A stretch of 64,000 nt of DNA from Perlabentimonas gracilis (GTDB taxonomy: Bacteria > Bacteroidota > Bacteroidia > Bacteroidales > Tenuifilaceae): the NCBI RefSeq assembly GCF_011174675.1, contig NZ_JAANIG010000026.1, forward strand, positions 1 to 64,000, given 5' to 3'. Position numbers and translations under genes: made by a program. The notes under the pieces were generated by a model. It saw nothing but the letters and a program-made list of their open reading frames with translations, ran no database searches and was not told where the DNA came from. Within the stretch, counting starts at the first letter, position 1; each line of letters opens with the position of its first letter. This document shows positions 27,004 through 36,269 of this stretch, in pieces.

Positions 27004-27204
27004 CTATTTATGCTCCTGATCCTTGTCCAGGGTGTCTTCTTGATCTTCGCCCTCGCGGATCCCCTTTTTGAATTCGCCAACTCCCTTACCCAGGCCTCGC
27101 ATGAGCTCGGGAATCTTTTTCCCACCAAAGAATAGAAGAACTATGGCAATAATCAGTACGATTTGCCAAACCCCGGGAACACCGGCTATTACAAAGTTTG
27201 TCAT
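27004..27204 (-). CDS. tatA: Twin-arginine translocase subunit TatA/E
   Basis: A 66-residue TatA-type protein: a short N-terminal membrane helix ([17 protein letters not shown]), the hinge [22 protein letters not shown] forming the amphipathic helix, and an acidic charged tail. It forms the pore of the Tat export system with TatC, which is not in this window. I use the ATG at 27204 ([11 protein letters not shown]), since the 15 extra residues of the longer ORF are charged and would precede the membrane helix unnaturally. Confidence 0.9.
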   Translation of the reverse strand: MTNFVIAGVPGVWQIVLIIAIVLLFFGGKKIPELMRGLGKGVGEFKKGIREGEDQEDTLDKDQEHK

Positions 27205-27282
27205 GGCTTTAGTGTTAGTTGTGTCTTTCAACCGTTTTTCATCTGCCACAAATTTAGCAGCAACTATTGAAATGCAATAGGT

Positions 27283-28599
27283 TTATCTAAAAAGTTTAAT
27301 CACGTCGTTGGCGTTGGCAAATACAAATAGAGCCAGGATAAATACCATTCCCATAATCTGCGCATACTCCATAAACTTATCGCTGGGCTTACGGCCCGAT
27401 ACCATCTCGTAAACAAGGAATAGCATATGGCCCCCGTCAAGTGCAGGGATGGGGAGCATATTCATAATCGCTAGTACAATTGATATAAATGCGGTAAGGT
27501 TCCAGAAGAAATGCCAGTTCCATGTTTTGGGGAAGATGCTACCGATGGTAATAAAACCACCTACCGATTCGTAGGCCTTGGTTTTGGGCGAGAAAACCAG
27601 TTTGAGCTGCTTGATGTAGCTGCTAAAGGTATCAACTCCGCTCTTTATGCCTGCAGGGATAGCGCCAATTAGTGAGTATTCAATTCTTTCCAGCTCGTAG
27701 TAGCTGTAGGGGCTCATGGGGGCAATGCCCACCATTCCGGTTTCGGGTACTGCAACATCAAGTTCTATGGGTGAACCGTTGCGCTCCATGGTTATGAGTA
27801 GTGTTTCGTTAGGGCTGCTCATTACGGCGTTGCGGAACTCATCGAAGTATAGAGCCCTTTGGCCGTTTATGGCAAGGAGCTTGTCGCCTACGCGAATATC
27901 GGAACTTTCAGCTGCCGATCCCTCAGCAACGTATTCAATTACCAGTGGGGTTCGTGGCTGAAAAAGCATTTGCGTTTTCAGTAGCTGGGGTATAAAAGCC
28001 GGATCAATCGATACGTCCACTATTTCACCCTTGCGTTCAACGGCTACCACTTTTGCTCCATCGATAATAATTGCCAAGGGAATTTGGCTAAACGATTCAA
28101 CCTCTTTTCCGTCCACACTTAATATCTTGTCCCCATTTATAAAGCCAATTTCTTCTGCTAGTGGATCGCAGTAAACGCCATGGGTTACATTTTTGGTGGG
28201 TAAAAATTCTTCGCCCCAGGTGTATAGAACTGCGGTGTATATAACAATGGCTAACAAAAAGTTAACGAGAACCCCACCCGAAATGATTAAGAAACGTTGC
28301 CAAGCGGGTTTCGATCGGTACTCCCAAGGTTTTGGCGGAGTGCTCATCTGGTCGGTATCCATCGACTCGTCAATCATCCCCGATATTTTTACATATCCAC
28401 CCAAGGGTAGCCAACCTATACCGTACTCTGTATCGCCCTTTTTAAGTTTAAAAAGCGAAAACCAGGGGTTGAAAAACAGGTAGAACTTTTCAACTCTAGT
28501 GTTGAATAGGCGTGCAAAGAAGTAGTGCCCCAATTCATGCAAAAATACCAGAATTGATAGGCTTAGAATAAACTGAACTATTTGATTAAAAATTCCCAT
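27283..28599 (-). CDS. rseP: Site-2 protease RseP
   Basis: Intramembrane zinc metalloprotease (438 residues) that cuts membrane-bound anti-sigma factors or signal peptides. The zinc motif HELGH is at residues 21-25 in the first helix, two PDZ domains lie at about residues 140-190 and 220-290 (GSAAESSDIRVGDKLLAING), and the third metal site NMLPIPALDGGHMLF is near the C terminus. It lies between dxr and tatA. The unlinked membrane-bound anti-sigma-like protein at 59885-61168 is a possible substrate class (inference). Confidence 0.93.
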   Translation of the reverse strand: MGIFNQIVQFILSLSILVFLHELGHYFFARLFNTRVEKFYLFFNPWFSLFKLKKGDTEYGIGWLPLGGYVKISGMIDESMDTDQMSTPPKPWEYRSKPAWQRFLIISGGVLVNFLLAIVIYTAVLYTWGEEFLPTKNVTHGVYCDPLAEEIGFINGDKILSVDGKEVESFSQIPLAIIIDGAKVVAVERKGEIVDVSIDPAFIPQLLKTQMLFQPRTPLVIEYVAEGSAAESSDIRVGDKLLAINGQRALYFDEFRNAVMSSPNETLLITMERNGSPIELDVAVPETGMVGIAPMSPYSYYELERIEYSLIGAIPAGIKSGVDTFSSYIKQLKLVFSPKTKAYESVGGFITIGSIFPKTWNWHFFWNLTAFISIVLAIMNMLPIPALDGGHMLFLVYEMVSGRKPSDKFMEYAQIMGMVFILALFVFANANDVIKLFR

Positions 28600-28661
28600 T
28601 TTCTTTTTTTCTTAATGAACAGTGATTATGTGTATATGTTTTACGTTTGCTGATATATGCT

Positions 28662-29807
28662 TTACAAAAGTGAGTAGGCGAACTCACGTGTCGATTTGTC
28701 GGTTAGTAGATAATCGTCGTAGGTTGGGTGTGCAATAAAGGGTTGTTTCCCTAGGCAGGCCTCCACCATGTCGGCCATTTTTAGGAAGCTAATCTTTTCG
28801 TTGAGAAATGCCTCAACTGCAATTTCGTTCGATGCGTTTAGTATGCAGGGCATATTTCCACCTTTAACCATTGCCTCGCGGGCAAAGTCTAATGCAGGAA
28901 ACCTATCGGTATCGGGTTCTTCAAACGTTAGGTTAGGGTAGCTTAGAAATGAGAACCGAGGGAAGTCCGATTTTAGGCGTTTGGGAAAGGCCAGTGCATA
29001 CTGTATTGGCAACTTCATATCGGGAAGCCCCATTTGTGCCTTTATCGATCCGTCCTCGAATTGCACCATGGAGTGGATTATCGACTGGGGATGAACCACC
29101 ACATCTATTTGCTCAGGCCTAAGATTGAACAGCCACTTGGCTTCAATCACCTCAAAGCCCTTGTTCATTAGCGTGGCCGAGTCGATGGTTATTTTGTTGC
29201 CCATGCACCAATTTGGATGATTTAGAGCGTCGGCACGGGTAACCTGTGCCAGCTGCTTGGGCGATAGGTTTCGAAATGGTCCTCCCGAAGCGGTGAGTAT
29301 AATCTTCTCAATGGGATTATTCTCGCCCACCAGGCACTGGAAGATGGCAGAGTGTTCAGAGTCAACAGGTATTATGGGAACGTTATACTCCTTGGCCATT
29401 CCCATTATGAGTTCCCCAGCCACCACAAGGGTTTCCTTGTTGGCAAGGGCGATGGGCTTTTGGGCCTTCACGGCACGAATGGTGGGTAGTAGCCCTGAGT
29501 ACCCCACCATGGCGGTGAGCACCATATCAACGGTTTCCATTTCTACCACCTGTGCTATGGCATCGTGTCCGGCAAAAACTTTAATATCCTCATTCTCCAG
29601 AGCAACCATAACCTCGGTGTAAAGGTCTTTGTTACCTATAACCACCACGTTGGGTTTGTACTTTAGGGCTTGGCTTATTAGTAGCTGTGAATTGTTATGG
29701 GCGGTAAGAACCTCCACCTGAAAAAGGTGTTGGTGGGCGCTTATCACATCTAATGCCTGCGTGCCTATCGATCCTGTTGAGCCCAAAATGGCTATACGCC
29801 TTTTCAT
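28662..29807 (-). CDS. dxr: 1-deoxy-D-xylulose 5-phosphate reductoisomerase
   Basis: Second enzyme of the MEP isoprenoid pathway, using NADPH and a divalent metal. The 381-residue sequence has the nucleotide loop ILGSTGSIGTQALDV at the N terminus, VDSEHSAIFQCL with metal ligands, LTASGGPFRNLSP, and NHPNWCMGNKITIDSATLMNKGFEVIEA as the core segments. The pathway partner ispG is at 41372-43282 in this window but not linked. It is 62 bp upstream of rseP, the usual Bacteroidota order. Confidence 0.97.
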   Translation of the reverse strand: MKRRIAILGSTGSIGTQALDVISAHQHLFQVEVLTAHNNSQLLISQALKYKPNVVVIGNKDLYTEVMVALENEDIKVFAGHDAIAQVVEMETVDMVLTAMVGYSGLLPTIRAVKAQKPIALANKETLVVAGELIMGMAKEYNVPIIPVDSEHSAIFQCLVGENNPIEKIILTASGGPFRNLSPKQLAQVTRADALNHPNWCMGNKITIDSATLMNKGFEVIEAKWLFNLRPEQIDVVVHPQSIIHSMVQFEDGSIKAQMGLPDMKLPIQYALAFPKRLKSDFPRFSFLSYPNLTFEEPDTDRFPALDFAREAMVKGGNMPCILNASNEIAVEAFLNEKISFLKMADMVEACLGKQPFIAHPTYDDYLLTDKSTREFAYSLL

Positions 29808-29838
29808 TATGGTTGGGAGTGTTTACAGTTGAAAATCA

Positions 29839-30705
29839 TCAGAAAACAATGTATTGCTCAGGATTTATTGGGGCTCCATTGTGCCAAAGCTCAAAGTGCA
29901 AGTGTGGGCCTGTGGTTAGCTCGCCCGAGTTGCCAATAATAGCAATGGCCTCGCCAGCTTTAACCTGTGCCCCCGATTGCTTCAACAGCTTGCTGTTGTG
30001 CTTGTATACCGAAAGCAAATTGTTTTCATGCTGAATTTGTATAACATAACCCGTTTCCAAAGTCCAGCTCGAGAGGGTGACCGTACCATCGGCAATGGCC
30101 ACAATTACTTCGTTGGGTGGGGCTACCACATCAACACCCAGGTGTCCGAGCCTTGCATTGAACGAGTTGGTGATAACACCTTTAACGGGAGGGAAAAAGT
30201 GCAGACGTGTTAGGTTGCCCCTATCGTTTTTCGTGTCCATTACAGAGAGGTTGTACAGTTCTTCCGTTTCAATTTGCATACGTAAGAGTGAGTCCTCCAT
30301 CGATCGAGAAAAGCTTATCTCGCTATACCTAATTGATGTGTCGGGGATGCTCTCCAAATTGTCGGGGCTATCACCCCTAAGTATTGTATGTAAATTGCCC
30401 AGGTAGATTTTCCACTGCTGAAGTTCTCGCTCTAAGCTATCGGTTTTTAGCGCATTCTCCACAATATGCCTGCGTGTGGTGCCATCGGGGTAGCCAGGGA
30501 TAAACTCGCGGATTGGAGTAAAAGCAATTAGCACAGTAACCAACGCTACAAGCAGGATGGCCGTCCCTCCAACTATAGCAATTACGTTCAGCCTCGATAA
30601 GCGCATAACTAGCACTTCCTCAAAAGTCTGGTCGTTGTATATGCTAAGCCGATATTTGTTTTTCAGCCTGTGGATGTACTTCTTCTTCGATGTGTCCTTA
30701 GCCAT
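29839..30705 (-). CDS. M23 family peptidoglycan peptidase
   Basis: A 288-residue LytM-type endopeptidase or LytM-like regulator. It has a short cytoplasmic N terminus, one membrane helix (VIAIVGGTAILLVALVTVLIAF) and a coiled-coil-like periplasmic part. The M23 domain shows the zinc ligands in HLGVDVVAPP and GPHLHFELWHNG, so all catalytic residues are present. It probably trims peptide cross-links during growth. I use the ATG at 30705 (MAKDTSKKKYIHRL); the longer frame would start at a TTG. Confidence 0.88.
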   Translation of the reverse strand: MAKDTSKKKYIHRLKNKYRLSIYNDQTFEEVLVMRLSRLNVIAIVGGTAILLVALVTVLIAFTPIREFIPGYPDGTTRRHIVENALKTDSLERELQQWKIYLGNLHTILRGDSPDNLESIPDTSIRYSEISFSRSMEDSLLRMQIETEELYNLSVMDTKNDRGNLTRLHFFPPVKGVITNSFNARLGHLGVDVVAPPNEVIVAIADGTVTLSSWTLETGYVIQIQHENNLLSVYKHNSKLLKQSGAQVKAGEAIAIIGNSGELTTGPHLHFELWHNGAPINPEQYIVF

Positions 30706-30726
30706 AACCTTTTGTTCGAATTGGTG

Positions 30727-30734
30727 CAAATATA
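30727..30734 (-). promoter_or_regulatory. -7 element before the M23 peptidase cluster
   Basis: TATATTTG on the minus strand, an exact TAnnTTTG, 21 bases upstream of the ATG at 30705. It supports that start and a promoter for the M23-dxr-rseP-tatA run. Confidence 0.45.
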
Positions 30735-30937
30735 GCTTTTTTTACTGTAAGCCTTTGATGCCAAATTGCAATCTGCTGTAAATAGAGCCCCACATCCTAT
30801 TAAATTTTGTTAATTACTCCTTAAACTTTGGCGCGGGAAAGTACCCTTGGTAACAACAACGATTTGCATACCGAAGTTTTTGGGAGTTTCTACTGGAAAT
30901 TATTTATGTTGATAAAACAAAAAGTTTTTCGATATAG

Positions 30938-30968
30938 TTTGTGGGGTTGTAATTTTTTTCTACCTTTG
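30938..30968 (+). promoter_or_regulatory. Consensus promoter of the initiator tRNA
   Basis: TTTG (30938-30941), a 19-nt spacer, TACCTTTG (30961-30968): an exact match in both boxes. The tRNA begins 45 bases later. Confidence 0.7.
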
Positions 30969-31013
30969 CACCGCAATAACGGCGAAAGTTCTTTTAAACT
31001 TAACATATTATAT

Positions 31014-31086
31014 TGCGGGGTGGAGCAGTTGGTAGCTCGTTGGGCTCATAACCCAAAGGCCGCAGGTTCGAGTCCTGCCCCCGCTA
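31014..31086 (+). tRNA. Initiator tRNA-fMet (CAU)
   Basis: A 73-nt cloverleaf without encoded CCA. Anticodon CAT is at 31047-31049 in the loop CTCATAA. Three initiator marks are visible: an unpaired 1-72 position (T31014 opposite T31085), three consecutive G-C pairs in the anticodon stem (TTGGG/CCCAA), and the A11-T24 pair in the D-stem (GAGC/GCTC). The T-arm is GCAGG-TTCGAGT-CCTGC. It starts translation with formyl-Met. It has a consensus promoter and its own terminator, and stands at the border of the restriction-modification island. Confidence 0.95.
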
Positions 31087-31089
31087 CTA

Positions 31090-31130
31090 AAAACCCTTGT
31101 AAGTGCTTAACTTGCAAGGGTTTTCTTTTT
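31090..31130 (+). terminator. Terminator of the initiator tRNA
   Basis: A 14-bp stem (31090-31103 with 31111-31124, one G-T wobble, core ACCCTTG/CAAGGGT) followed by TTTTCTTTTT. Confidence 0.9.
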
Positions 31131-31289
31131 ATTGGGGGACGTTTGAGGGACGGTTTTTGTGAAAACTAGTGAAAAGATTCTTGAGGGTTTTTATATGTGC
31201 CATCAAGTTTGTTGAGTAAGTCCTGACTTTTTAGGGGCTTTGAATATATTGACCCCAGATGACTTTTGTTCATCATAAACGGCTACCTG

Positions 31290-31484
31290 TTAAAACCTTG
31301 GCAAGGTATAGGGTAGTAGTTTGATAAGCAGTTCTAGCCTATCCTTTGCTTCAACTTGCTCTAGCAACGAGTCTACCTTGTTAAGTTCTTCTGTTACAAA
31401 TTCTTTTAGTAACTGCCTTAAGTCTGTAGTTACTTTGTTTGAAGTTCCCTTTTGTCTTCCTCCTGTTTTTACTCCTATGGCCAT
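31290..31484 (-). CDS. Small conserved hypothetical protein, phage-type GGRQKGT motif
   Basis: A 64-residue protein starting MAIGVKTGGRQKGTSNKV, a motif found at the N terminus of small proteins near phages and mobile elements in Bacteroidota. The rest is helical and charged (LLKEFVTEELNKVDSLLEQ, KDRLELLIKLLPYTLPRF). Relatives I recall run on past the LPY motif, so this may be a truncated copy. It lies between the tRNA and hsdR, in a 460-bp stretch that looks like worn mobile-element border. Function unknown. Confidence 0.5.
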   Translation of the reverse strand: MAIGVKTGGRQKGTSNKVTTDLRQLLKEFVTEELNKVDSLLEQVEAKDRLELLIKLLPYTLPRF

Positions 31485-31593
31485 ATTCTGAAATTTGTTG
31501 TCTATAAGTGTCTATTTTAGATAAATGATAATTCAAAAATATGGTATTAGATTATATTTAATGGCCTTAATAATGCTATTTAGCACCTAAAAC

Positions 31594-34500
31594 TTATTCC
31601 CCCTCAGCAGCCAAACCATAATCCTTTTTGCTATCAGCAAAAGGGTACTGCTTGGCATCGGTTTCCGATAGCCTATCGGCCATCATTTTGGCCTGTTCAA
31701 GTACCGTTTCGGTGGCTTTGGCCTGTAGGTCGGGTGGGTAGCCATGCTTCCTGAGTAATCTTTTAACCTCTCTTCTCATCTTGGCCTGAACGTTCTCCCT
31801 TACTGTCCAGTCGATGCTGGTGTTTTTCCTTACGGTTTCAACTAGCTCCTGTGCAATGTGCCTTAGCACCTCATCACCTAAAACCTTAACGGCACTGTCG
31901 TTAACCTCAAGGGCAGAGTAAAAGGCATACTCCCTAAAATCTAACCCCAGTTCCTCGCCCCGGCGGTCGGCTGCCTTTATCTCCTTGGCCAGCTCAATCA
32001 TTACCTCAATCACCTCCATTGAGGTGAGTAGGTTGTTTTGATATCGTCTAACGGCATCGTCGAGCATTTCTGAGAACTTTCTCGACTCAACAAGGTTCAC
32101 CCTCATCCTTACCTTTACCTCGTCCCTTAAGAGCCTTTTAAGCAACTCTAAGGCAAGGTTCTTATGCTTCATTCCCTTGACCTCGGCCAAGAACTCATCG
32201 GAGAGGATGGATATATCGGGTTTCTTTAGCCCTGCTGCATCAAAGATATCTACCACCTCATCGGTAACAATGGCATCGGAGAGGATTTGCCTAATGGCGG
32301 TGTCAATCTCATCGTCGGAGAGTTGCTTTTTGCTTTGGGTAACCTTAACAATCCTTGTTTTGATGGCTTGGAATAGCGCCACCTCATCCCTAATCTCCTC
32401 GGTGTAGGGGTGTGGTACCGATATGGCAAATGCCTTGGTTAGGGCTACCACAGCGTTGGTATAGCGTTCCTTGCCATTGTCGAGGGAGAGGATATAGTTT
32501 GCTGCATCGATGGGGAAAGCCAGTTTCTCCTTGGGCGTTAGCCCAAAGAATCGTTTGTAATCAAACCCTTTGACAAGGGTTGTATCAGTGGGTTGCTCGC
32601 TGAACAACTGTGCTACCACCTCATACTTGCCCATCATCACCTCGGCAGCCTCTTGCTGGTCGAAGGTGGGTTTACCCTGACCGCCACTCTCGGTGTAAAC
32701 CGATAGGGCTTTTTTAAGGTCGGAGGCAATGCCAATGTAATCGACTACCAAACCGCCCTCCTTATCCTTAAACACACGGTTAACCCTTGCAATGGCCTGC
32801 ATAAGGTTATGGTCTCTCATGGGTTTATCAATATAGAGGGTGTGCAGGCAGGGAGCATCAAAACCAGTGAGCCACATATCGCGGACTAAAACTAGTTTTA
32901 TGGGATCGTTGGGGTCTTTTACTCGGTTGCCAATATCCTTCCGTTTCTCTTTGCTTCGGATATGCTTTTGCCAATGGAGTGGGTCGGACGATGAGCCTGT
33001 CATAACCACCTTTACCATGCCCTTGTCGTCATCATCAGAATGCCATTCAGGACGAAGTTTGACTATGGCAGCATACAGCTCAACACATATCCTTCGGCTC
33101 ATACACACAAACATTGCCTTGCCGTTGAGGGTTGAGGTTCGTTGCTCAAGGTGGGTAACCAAATCCTTGGCAACTTCCTGTATTCTATGCTCACTGCCCA
33201 CAATGGCCTCTAACCTTGCCCACTTAGCCTTTAGCTTCTGGCGGTTGGTTAGCTCCTCGCTCTCGGTTAGCTCCTCAAACTCAGTATCTATCCTTGGCTT
33301 TTCCTCTTCCTTTAGGTCGATTTTTGCCAAGCGGTTCTCATAGTAAACCCTAACGGTTGCCCCATCGTCAACGGCCTGCTGAATATCATACACATCGATA
33401 TAATCGCCAAAAACGGCTTGGGAGTTTTTATCGGTTTTCTCAATGGGTGTGCCTGTAAAACCAATAAACGAGGCGTTGGGCAGGGCATCCCTCATGTGTC
33501 GGGCAAAGCCATCCATAAAATCGTACTGGCTTCGGTGGGCTTCATCGGCAATAACCACAATGTTTTTCCTATCCGATAGCTTTTCATACTGACCCTTTAT
33601 GCTCTTGGTTTTGCCATTGCCAAGGTCTATCTTCTCAATGGTCTCGGGCAAAAACTTCTGTATGGTGGTAAAAACAATTCCGCCTGATGATACCTTTAGC
33701 CGTTTCTTTAAATCCTCCCTGTCGGTTGCCTGTACTGGGGTTTGGCGGAGCAAATCCTGACTAAGTGAGAAGGTATCGAAAAGCTGCTCATCCAAATCGT
33801 TCCTATCGGTTAGCACCACAAGGGTTGGGTTATTGAGCGATAGCACAATTTTGCCAGCATAGAAAACCATGGTTAGGCTCTTGCCACTGCCCTGAGTGTG
33901 CCAGATAACGCCTATACGGCCGTTACCCCCAACCCCGTCCCTTCCCCCAAGGGGGGAAGGGGGTAGGGTTGTTGATGAGAACTCACCCCCTGCGCCAGTG
34001 GTATAAGGAAGTGCTGATGTGACTGAATTTTCATTTTTTGTATCTAGTGTGCTAGTTGGGTTTGGTGGGATTGGATTTGAAAAGATGATATTTTCTAACT
34101 CAATAAGAACATTTTCAATATCATTCAAAATTCTCTCGTTTCTAAAACGAATGATTTTGTTTCCAATGCTACTTAAATATTTGTCTCTTTTTATATCTTT
34201 TTTAATTCGTTCTTCTGTATCGTGGACAGAGCCGTCTAACTCAATAATAAGTTTATGTTCATTGCAATAAAAATCTACAATATAATGACCTATTTGATGT
34301 TGTCTTCTAAACTTTAAACCTAGAAATTTTTTGTTTCTTACAATTTGCCAAAAAACCTCTTCAGCAGGAGTTTGTTTTTTTCTAAGTTCCCTTGCTTCTT
34401 TTAGTAACCCGTTGAATTTAAATCCACCCTTGTAGTTTACGCTCCCTTCCCTTTGGGAAGGACTGGGGTAGGGTTGAACAGCACTTATTGTGCGTTCAAC

Positions 34501-35355
34501 CGCCTTGTTCACGGCAAAGTACTGATGGTATCGGGGTATAATCTTTTTAATCTCCTCCTTATCGCTATGGAAAACGGTGAAGTGCCTTACAAGGTCGAGT
34601 AGCACACGCCTGTTGAGCAAACCCTTGGCCAGCACCTCCATCTGTGGGATGTTCTCATCGGCCACCACACGGCCATCGATGGATTTCCAAGGGAGGAAGA
34701 ACTGACGAGGCGATGTGAGGGAGCCATACACGGCATCCCAGCCATCGGAGGCAATAAGCAGGGCGTTGTAGTGGAATAGCGATGGAATGGCCTGCTTGTA
34801 GGTTTGCAGCTGGTTAAAAGCGGCTTTGATATTTGCCCCCTCATCGGCTGCATTCTTTAGCTCAATAACCACCAAGGGCAGCCCATTAATAAACAGGATG
34901 ATATCGGGGCGTTTGTTGGTGCCTGCCCGCCCAATGGCGTGGTTGTTCTCGATAACTGTAAACTGGTTCACCACCAGAAACTCGTTGCTCTCGGGGTTGT
35001 TATAGTCGATTAGCCAAATTTTATCGCCAATAATTCTATCGCCACAGCGGTACTCCACCTCAACGCCCTCGGTTAGGAAGCGGTGGAATGTGTAGTTGTT
35101 GTGGTACAGGCTGGGGCTATCGCTCCTAAGCACTTTTCTGAGTGCCTCTTCCTGTGCCTCGGTTGGCACGTTGGGGTTAATGGTGGCAATGGCATTCTGT
35201 AGGCGTTGCCTAAGCACCACCTCGCTGAACTCACGCTCCTGCTGGCTACCATCGGGCGATATGGATGTACCGTGTATGTAGGTGTAGCCAAGTTCTATTA
35301 GCTCTTGGATTACCACCTGCTCAATGCTATCTTCGGTTATAACATTTACCATCAC
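31594..35355 (-). CDS. hsdR: Type I restriction enzyme R subunit with inserted DUF559 domain
   Basis: The 1253-residue motor/nuclease subunit, about 185 residues longer than expected. Order: PD-(D/E)xK nuclease (P150-D151, E165-x-K167 in [12 protein letters not shown]), then an in-frame insertion (about residues 294-478) carrying a DUF559/Vsr-like nuclease, then the helicase. Helicase parts seen are [12 protein letters not shown] (Walker A, about residues 485-496), [10 protein letters not shown] (DEAH), FIGFTGTP, and the C-terminal domain [22 protein letters not shown]. It needs HsdM and HsdS, encoded upstream in the same cluster, to cut unmodified DNA. The insertion falls at the nuclease-helicase junction, so activity may be kept. 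Confidence 0.95.
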   Translation of the reverse strand: MMVNVITEDSIEQVVIQELIELGYTYIHGTSISPDGSQQEREFSEVVLRQRLQNAIATINPNVPTEAQEEALRKVLRSDSPSLYHNNYTFHRFLTEGVEVEYRCGDRIIGDKIWLIDYNNPESNEFLVVNQFTVIENNHAIGRAGTNKRPDIILFINGLPLVVIELKNAADEGANIKAAFNQLQTYKQAIPSLFHYNALLIASDGWDAVYGSLTSPRQFFLPWKSIDGRVVADENIPQMEVLAKGLLNRRVLLDLVRHFTVFHSDKEEIKKIIPRYHQYFAVNKAVERTISAVQPYPSPSQREGSVNYKGGFKFNGLLKEARELRKKQTPAEEVFWQIVRNKKFLGLKFRRQHQIGHYIVDFYCNEHKLIIELDGSVHDTEERIKKDIKRDKYLSSIGNKIIRFRNERILNDIENVLIELENIIFSNPIPPNPTSTLDTKNENSVTSALPYTTGAGGEFSSTTLPPSPLGGRDGVGGNGRIGVIWHTQGSGKSLTMVFYAGKIVLSLNNPTLVVLTDRNDLDEQLFDTFSLSQDLLRQTPVQATDREDLKKRLKVSSGGIVFTTIQKFLPETIEKIDLGNGKTKSIKGQYEKLSDRKNIVVIADEAHRSQYDFMDGFARHMRDALPNASFIGFTGTPIEKTDKNSQAVFGDYIDVYDIQQAVDDGATVRVYYENRLAKIDLKEEEKPRIDTEFEELTESEELTNRQKLKAKWARLEAIVGSEHRIQEVAKDLVTHLEQRTSTLNGKAMFVCMSRRICVELYAAIVKLRPEWHSDDDDKGMVKVVMTGSSSDPLHWQKHIRSKEKRKDIGNRVKDPNDPIKLVLVRDMWLTGFDAPCLHTLYIDKPMRDHNLMQAIARVNRVFKDKEGGLVVDYIGIASDLKKALSVYTESGGQGKPTFDQQEAAEVMMGKYEVVAQLFSEQPTDTTLVKGFDYKRFFGLTPKEKLAFPIDAANYILSLDNGKERYTNAVVALTKAFAISVPHPYTEEIRDEVALFQAIKTRIVKVTQSKKQLSDDEIDTAIRQILSDAIVTDEVVDIFDAAGLKKPDISILSDEFLAEVKGMKHKNLALELLKRLLRDEVKVRMRVNLVESRKFSEMLDDAVRRYQNNLLTSMEVIEVMIELAKEIKAADRRGEELGLDFREYAFYSALEVNDSAVKVLGDEVLRHIAQELVETVRKNTSIDWTVRENVQAKMRREVKRLLRKHGYPPDLQAKATETVLEQAKMMADRLSETDAKQYPFADSKKDYGLAAEGE
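33922..34476 (-). mobile_element. DUF559 nuclease-bearing repeat element inside hsdR
   Basis: About 555 bp, an exact multiple of three with no stop, interrupting hsdR between [13 protein letters not shown] and [10 protein letters not shown]. Each end carries a CCTTCCC..GGGAAGG hairpin (33940-33960 and 34445-34461), each followed by the same 12-bp sequence GGGGTAGGGTTG (33960-33971 and 34465-34476). The ends encode low-complexity YPSPSQREG and [14 protein letters not shown]. Between them lies a complete DUF559 domain ([44 protein letters not shown]), a fold related to Vsr nucleases. The DUF559 part is more AT-rich than hsdR. I infer insertion of a mobile unit. Confidence 0.7.
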
Positions 35356-35387
35356 TTTGGTTTTTTGGGGTTTAATTGACGCTTACC

Positions 35388-36269
35388 TTAATCATTCTCT
35401 TCGTAGTAATATGAGTAGTCAATCCCTTTCATAAAGATTTGGTGGTCGTTTATTTTGGTGGTGAGCGCTTTTTGCAGAAGTGTTTTTAGAACAATACTAT
35501 TGGTTGGACTTAGCATCATGGCATTCAGGTAGTCCTGCTTGCCTATTTTACTCCAATCGACACATTTTTTGAGGCGTTTCTTTAGTATTAAATCTAACCA
35601 TATTCTGGTGCTTCGGCCATTCCCTTCCAAAAATGGGTGTGCAATGTTCATCTCAACATACTTGTTAACTATTTCGTTGAATGTGGTTTCGGGCATTGCC
35701 TCAATTTGTTTTAGGGTGTTACCCAAAAAGTGAGATACGGCAAACTGAAAACCACCCTTTGAAATATTTTTTTGCCTGATTTGCCCCGCAAAATCATACA
35801 GGCCGCCAAACAGATATGCGTGTATCTGCTGCAAACCCTTGGTGGTGCCAACCTCAATGCTATCGATAAACGAGCTATCAAACAGGGCATAGGCTTTGGC
35901 CTTGCTTTTCCCGTCGATGCTCTCGTCGCTAAAGGTAAACCATTCCATAAATTGGTTTGCCTTTTTGCTTGGGAACTCTTTACCCAACGCTATAATGCCG
36001 TTGTAATCGAGCATATCGGTTAAACGCCTTTTGCCATCGGGTGCAAGGAGCTTCAACTGGGTAGTGGCACTAACCACTTGACTGTTCTCCTTCTTTAGCT
36101 TCGCTTTAAGGTATTTCCAATAGTTGCGGGTTTTGGTATAGTTATTTTGATTGGTAAGTATGGCAACAATATCGAGCACCGAGAACCACCACTTGGCGTT
36201 TTCCCCATCCCAGAGGGCCCGCACCTCGCGGTCGTTAAAAAAGCGTATGGATATTTTTGCCTCGCTCAT
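35388..36269 (-). CDS. Fic-domain protein with Bro-N/RhuM-like N terminus
   Basis: A 293-residue protein. The Fic core motif [12 protein letters not shown] is at residues 211-222 with all catalytic residues (His211, Glu215, Asn217, Arg219, Arg222), so AMP or another nucleotide part could be transferred to a target. The first 110 residues ([40 protein letters not shown]) resemble the Bro-N/RhuM-type N terminus seen in phage antirepressors. I see no clear inhibitory S/TxxxE(G/N) helix. It overlaps hsdS by 4 bp and sits 32 bp before hsdR, so it is made with the restriction system, perhaps as a guard or toxin. Confidence 0.85.
   Translation of the reverse strand: MSEAKISIRFFNDREVRALWDGENAKWWFSVLDIVAILTNQNNYTKTRNYWKYLKAKLKKENSQVVSATTQLKLLAPDGKRRLTDMLDYNGIIALGKEFPSKKANQFMEWFTFSDESIDGKSKAKAYALFDSSFIDSIEVGTTKGLQQIHAYLFGGLYDFAGQIRQKNISKGGFQFAVSHFLGNTLKQIEAMPETTFNEIVNKYVEMNIAHPFLEGNGRSTRIWLDLILKKRLKKCVDWSKIGKQDYLNAMMLSPTNSIVLKTLLQKALTTKINDHQIFMKGIDYSYYYEEND

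Noticed and set aside
30828-31169. A 113-codon plus-strand ORF across the tRNA
   Set aside because: It translates the tRNA itself (VEQLVARWAHNPKAAGSSPAPAT is a familiar false product of tRNA genes) and its promoter, with no protein family behind it.
33922-34476. Intein in HsdR
   Set aside because: The inserted sequence lacks N-terminal Cys/Ser and C-terminal HN-type splicing motifs and instead matches DUF559 with repeat ends.
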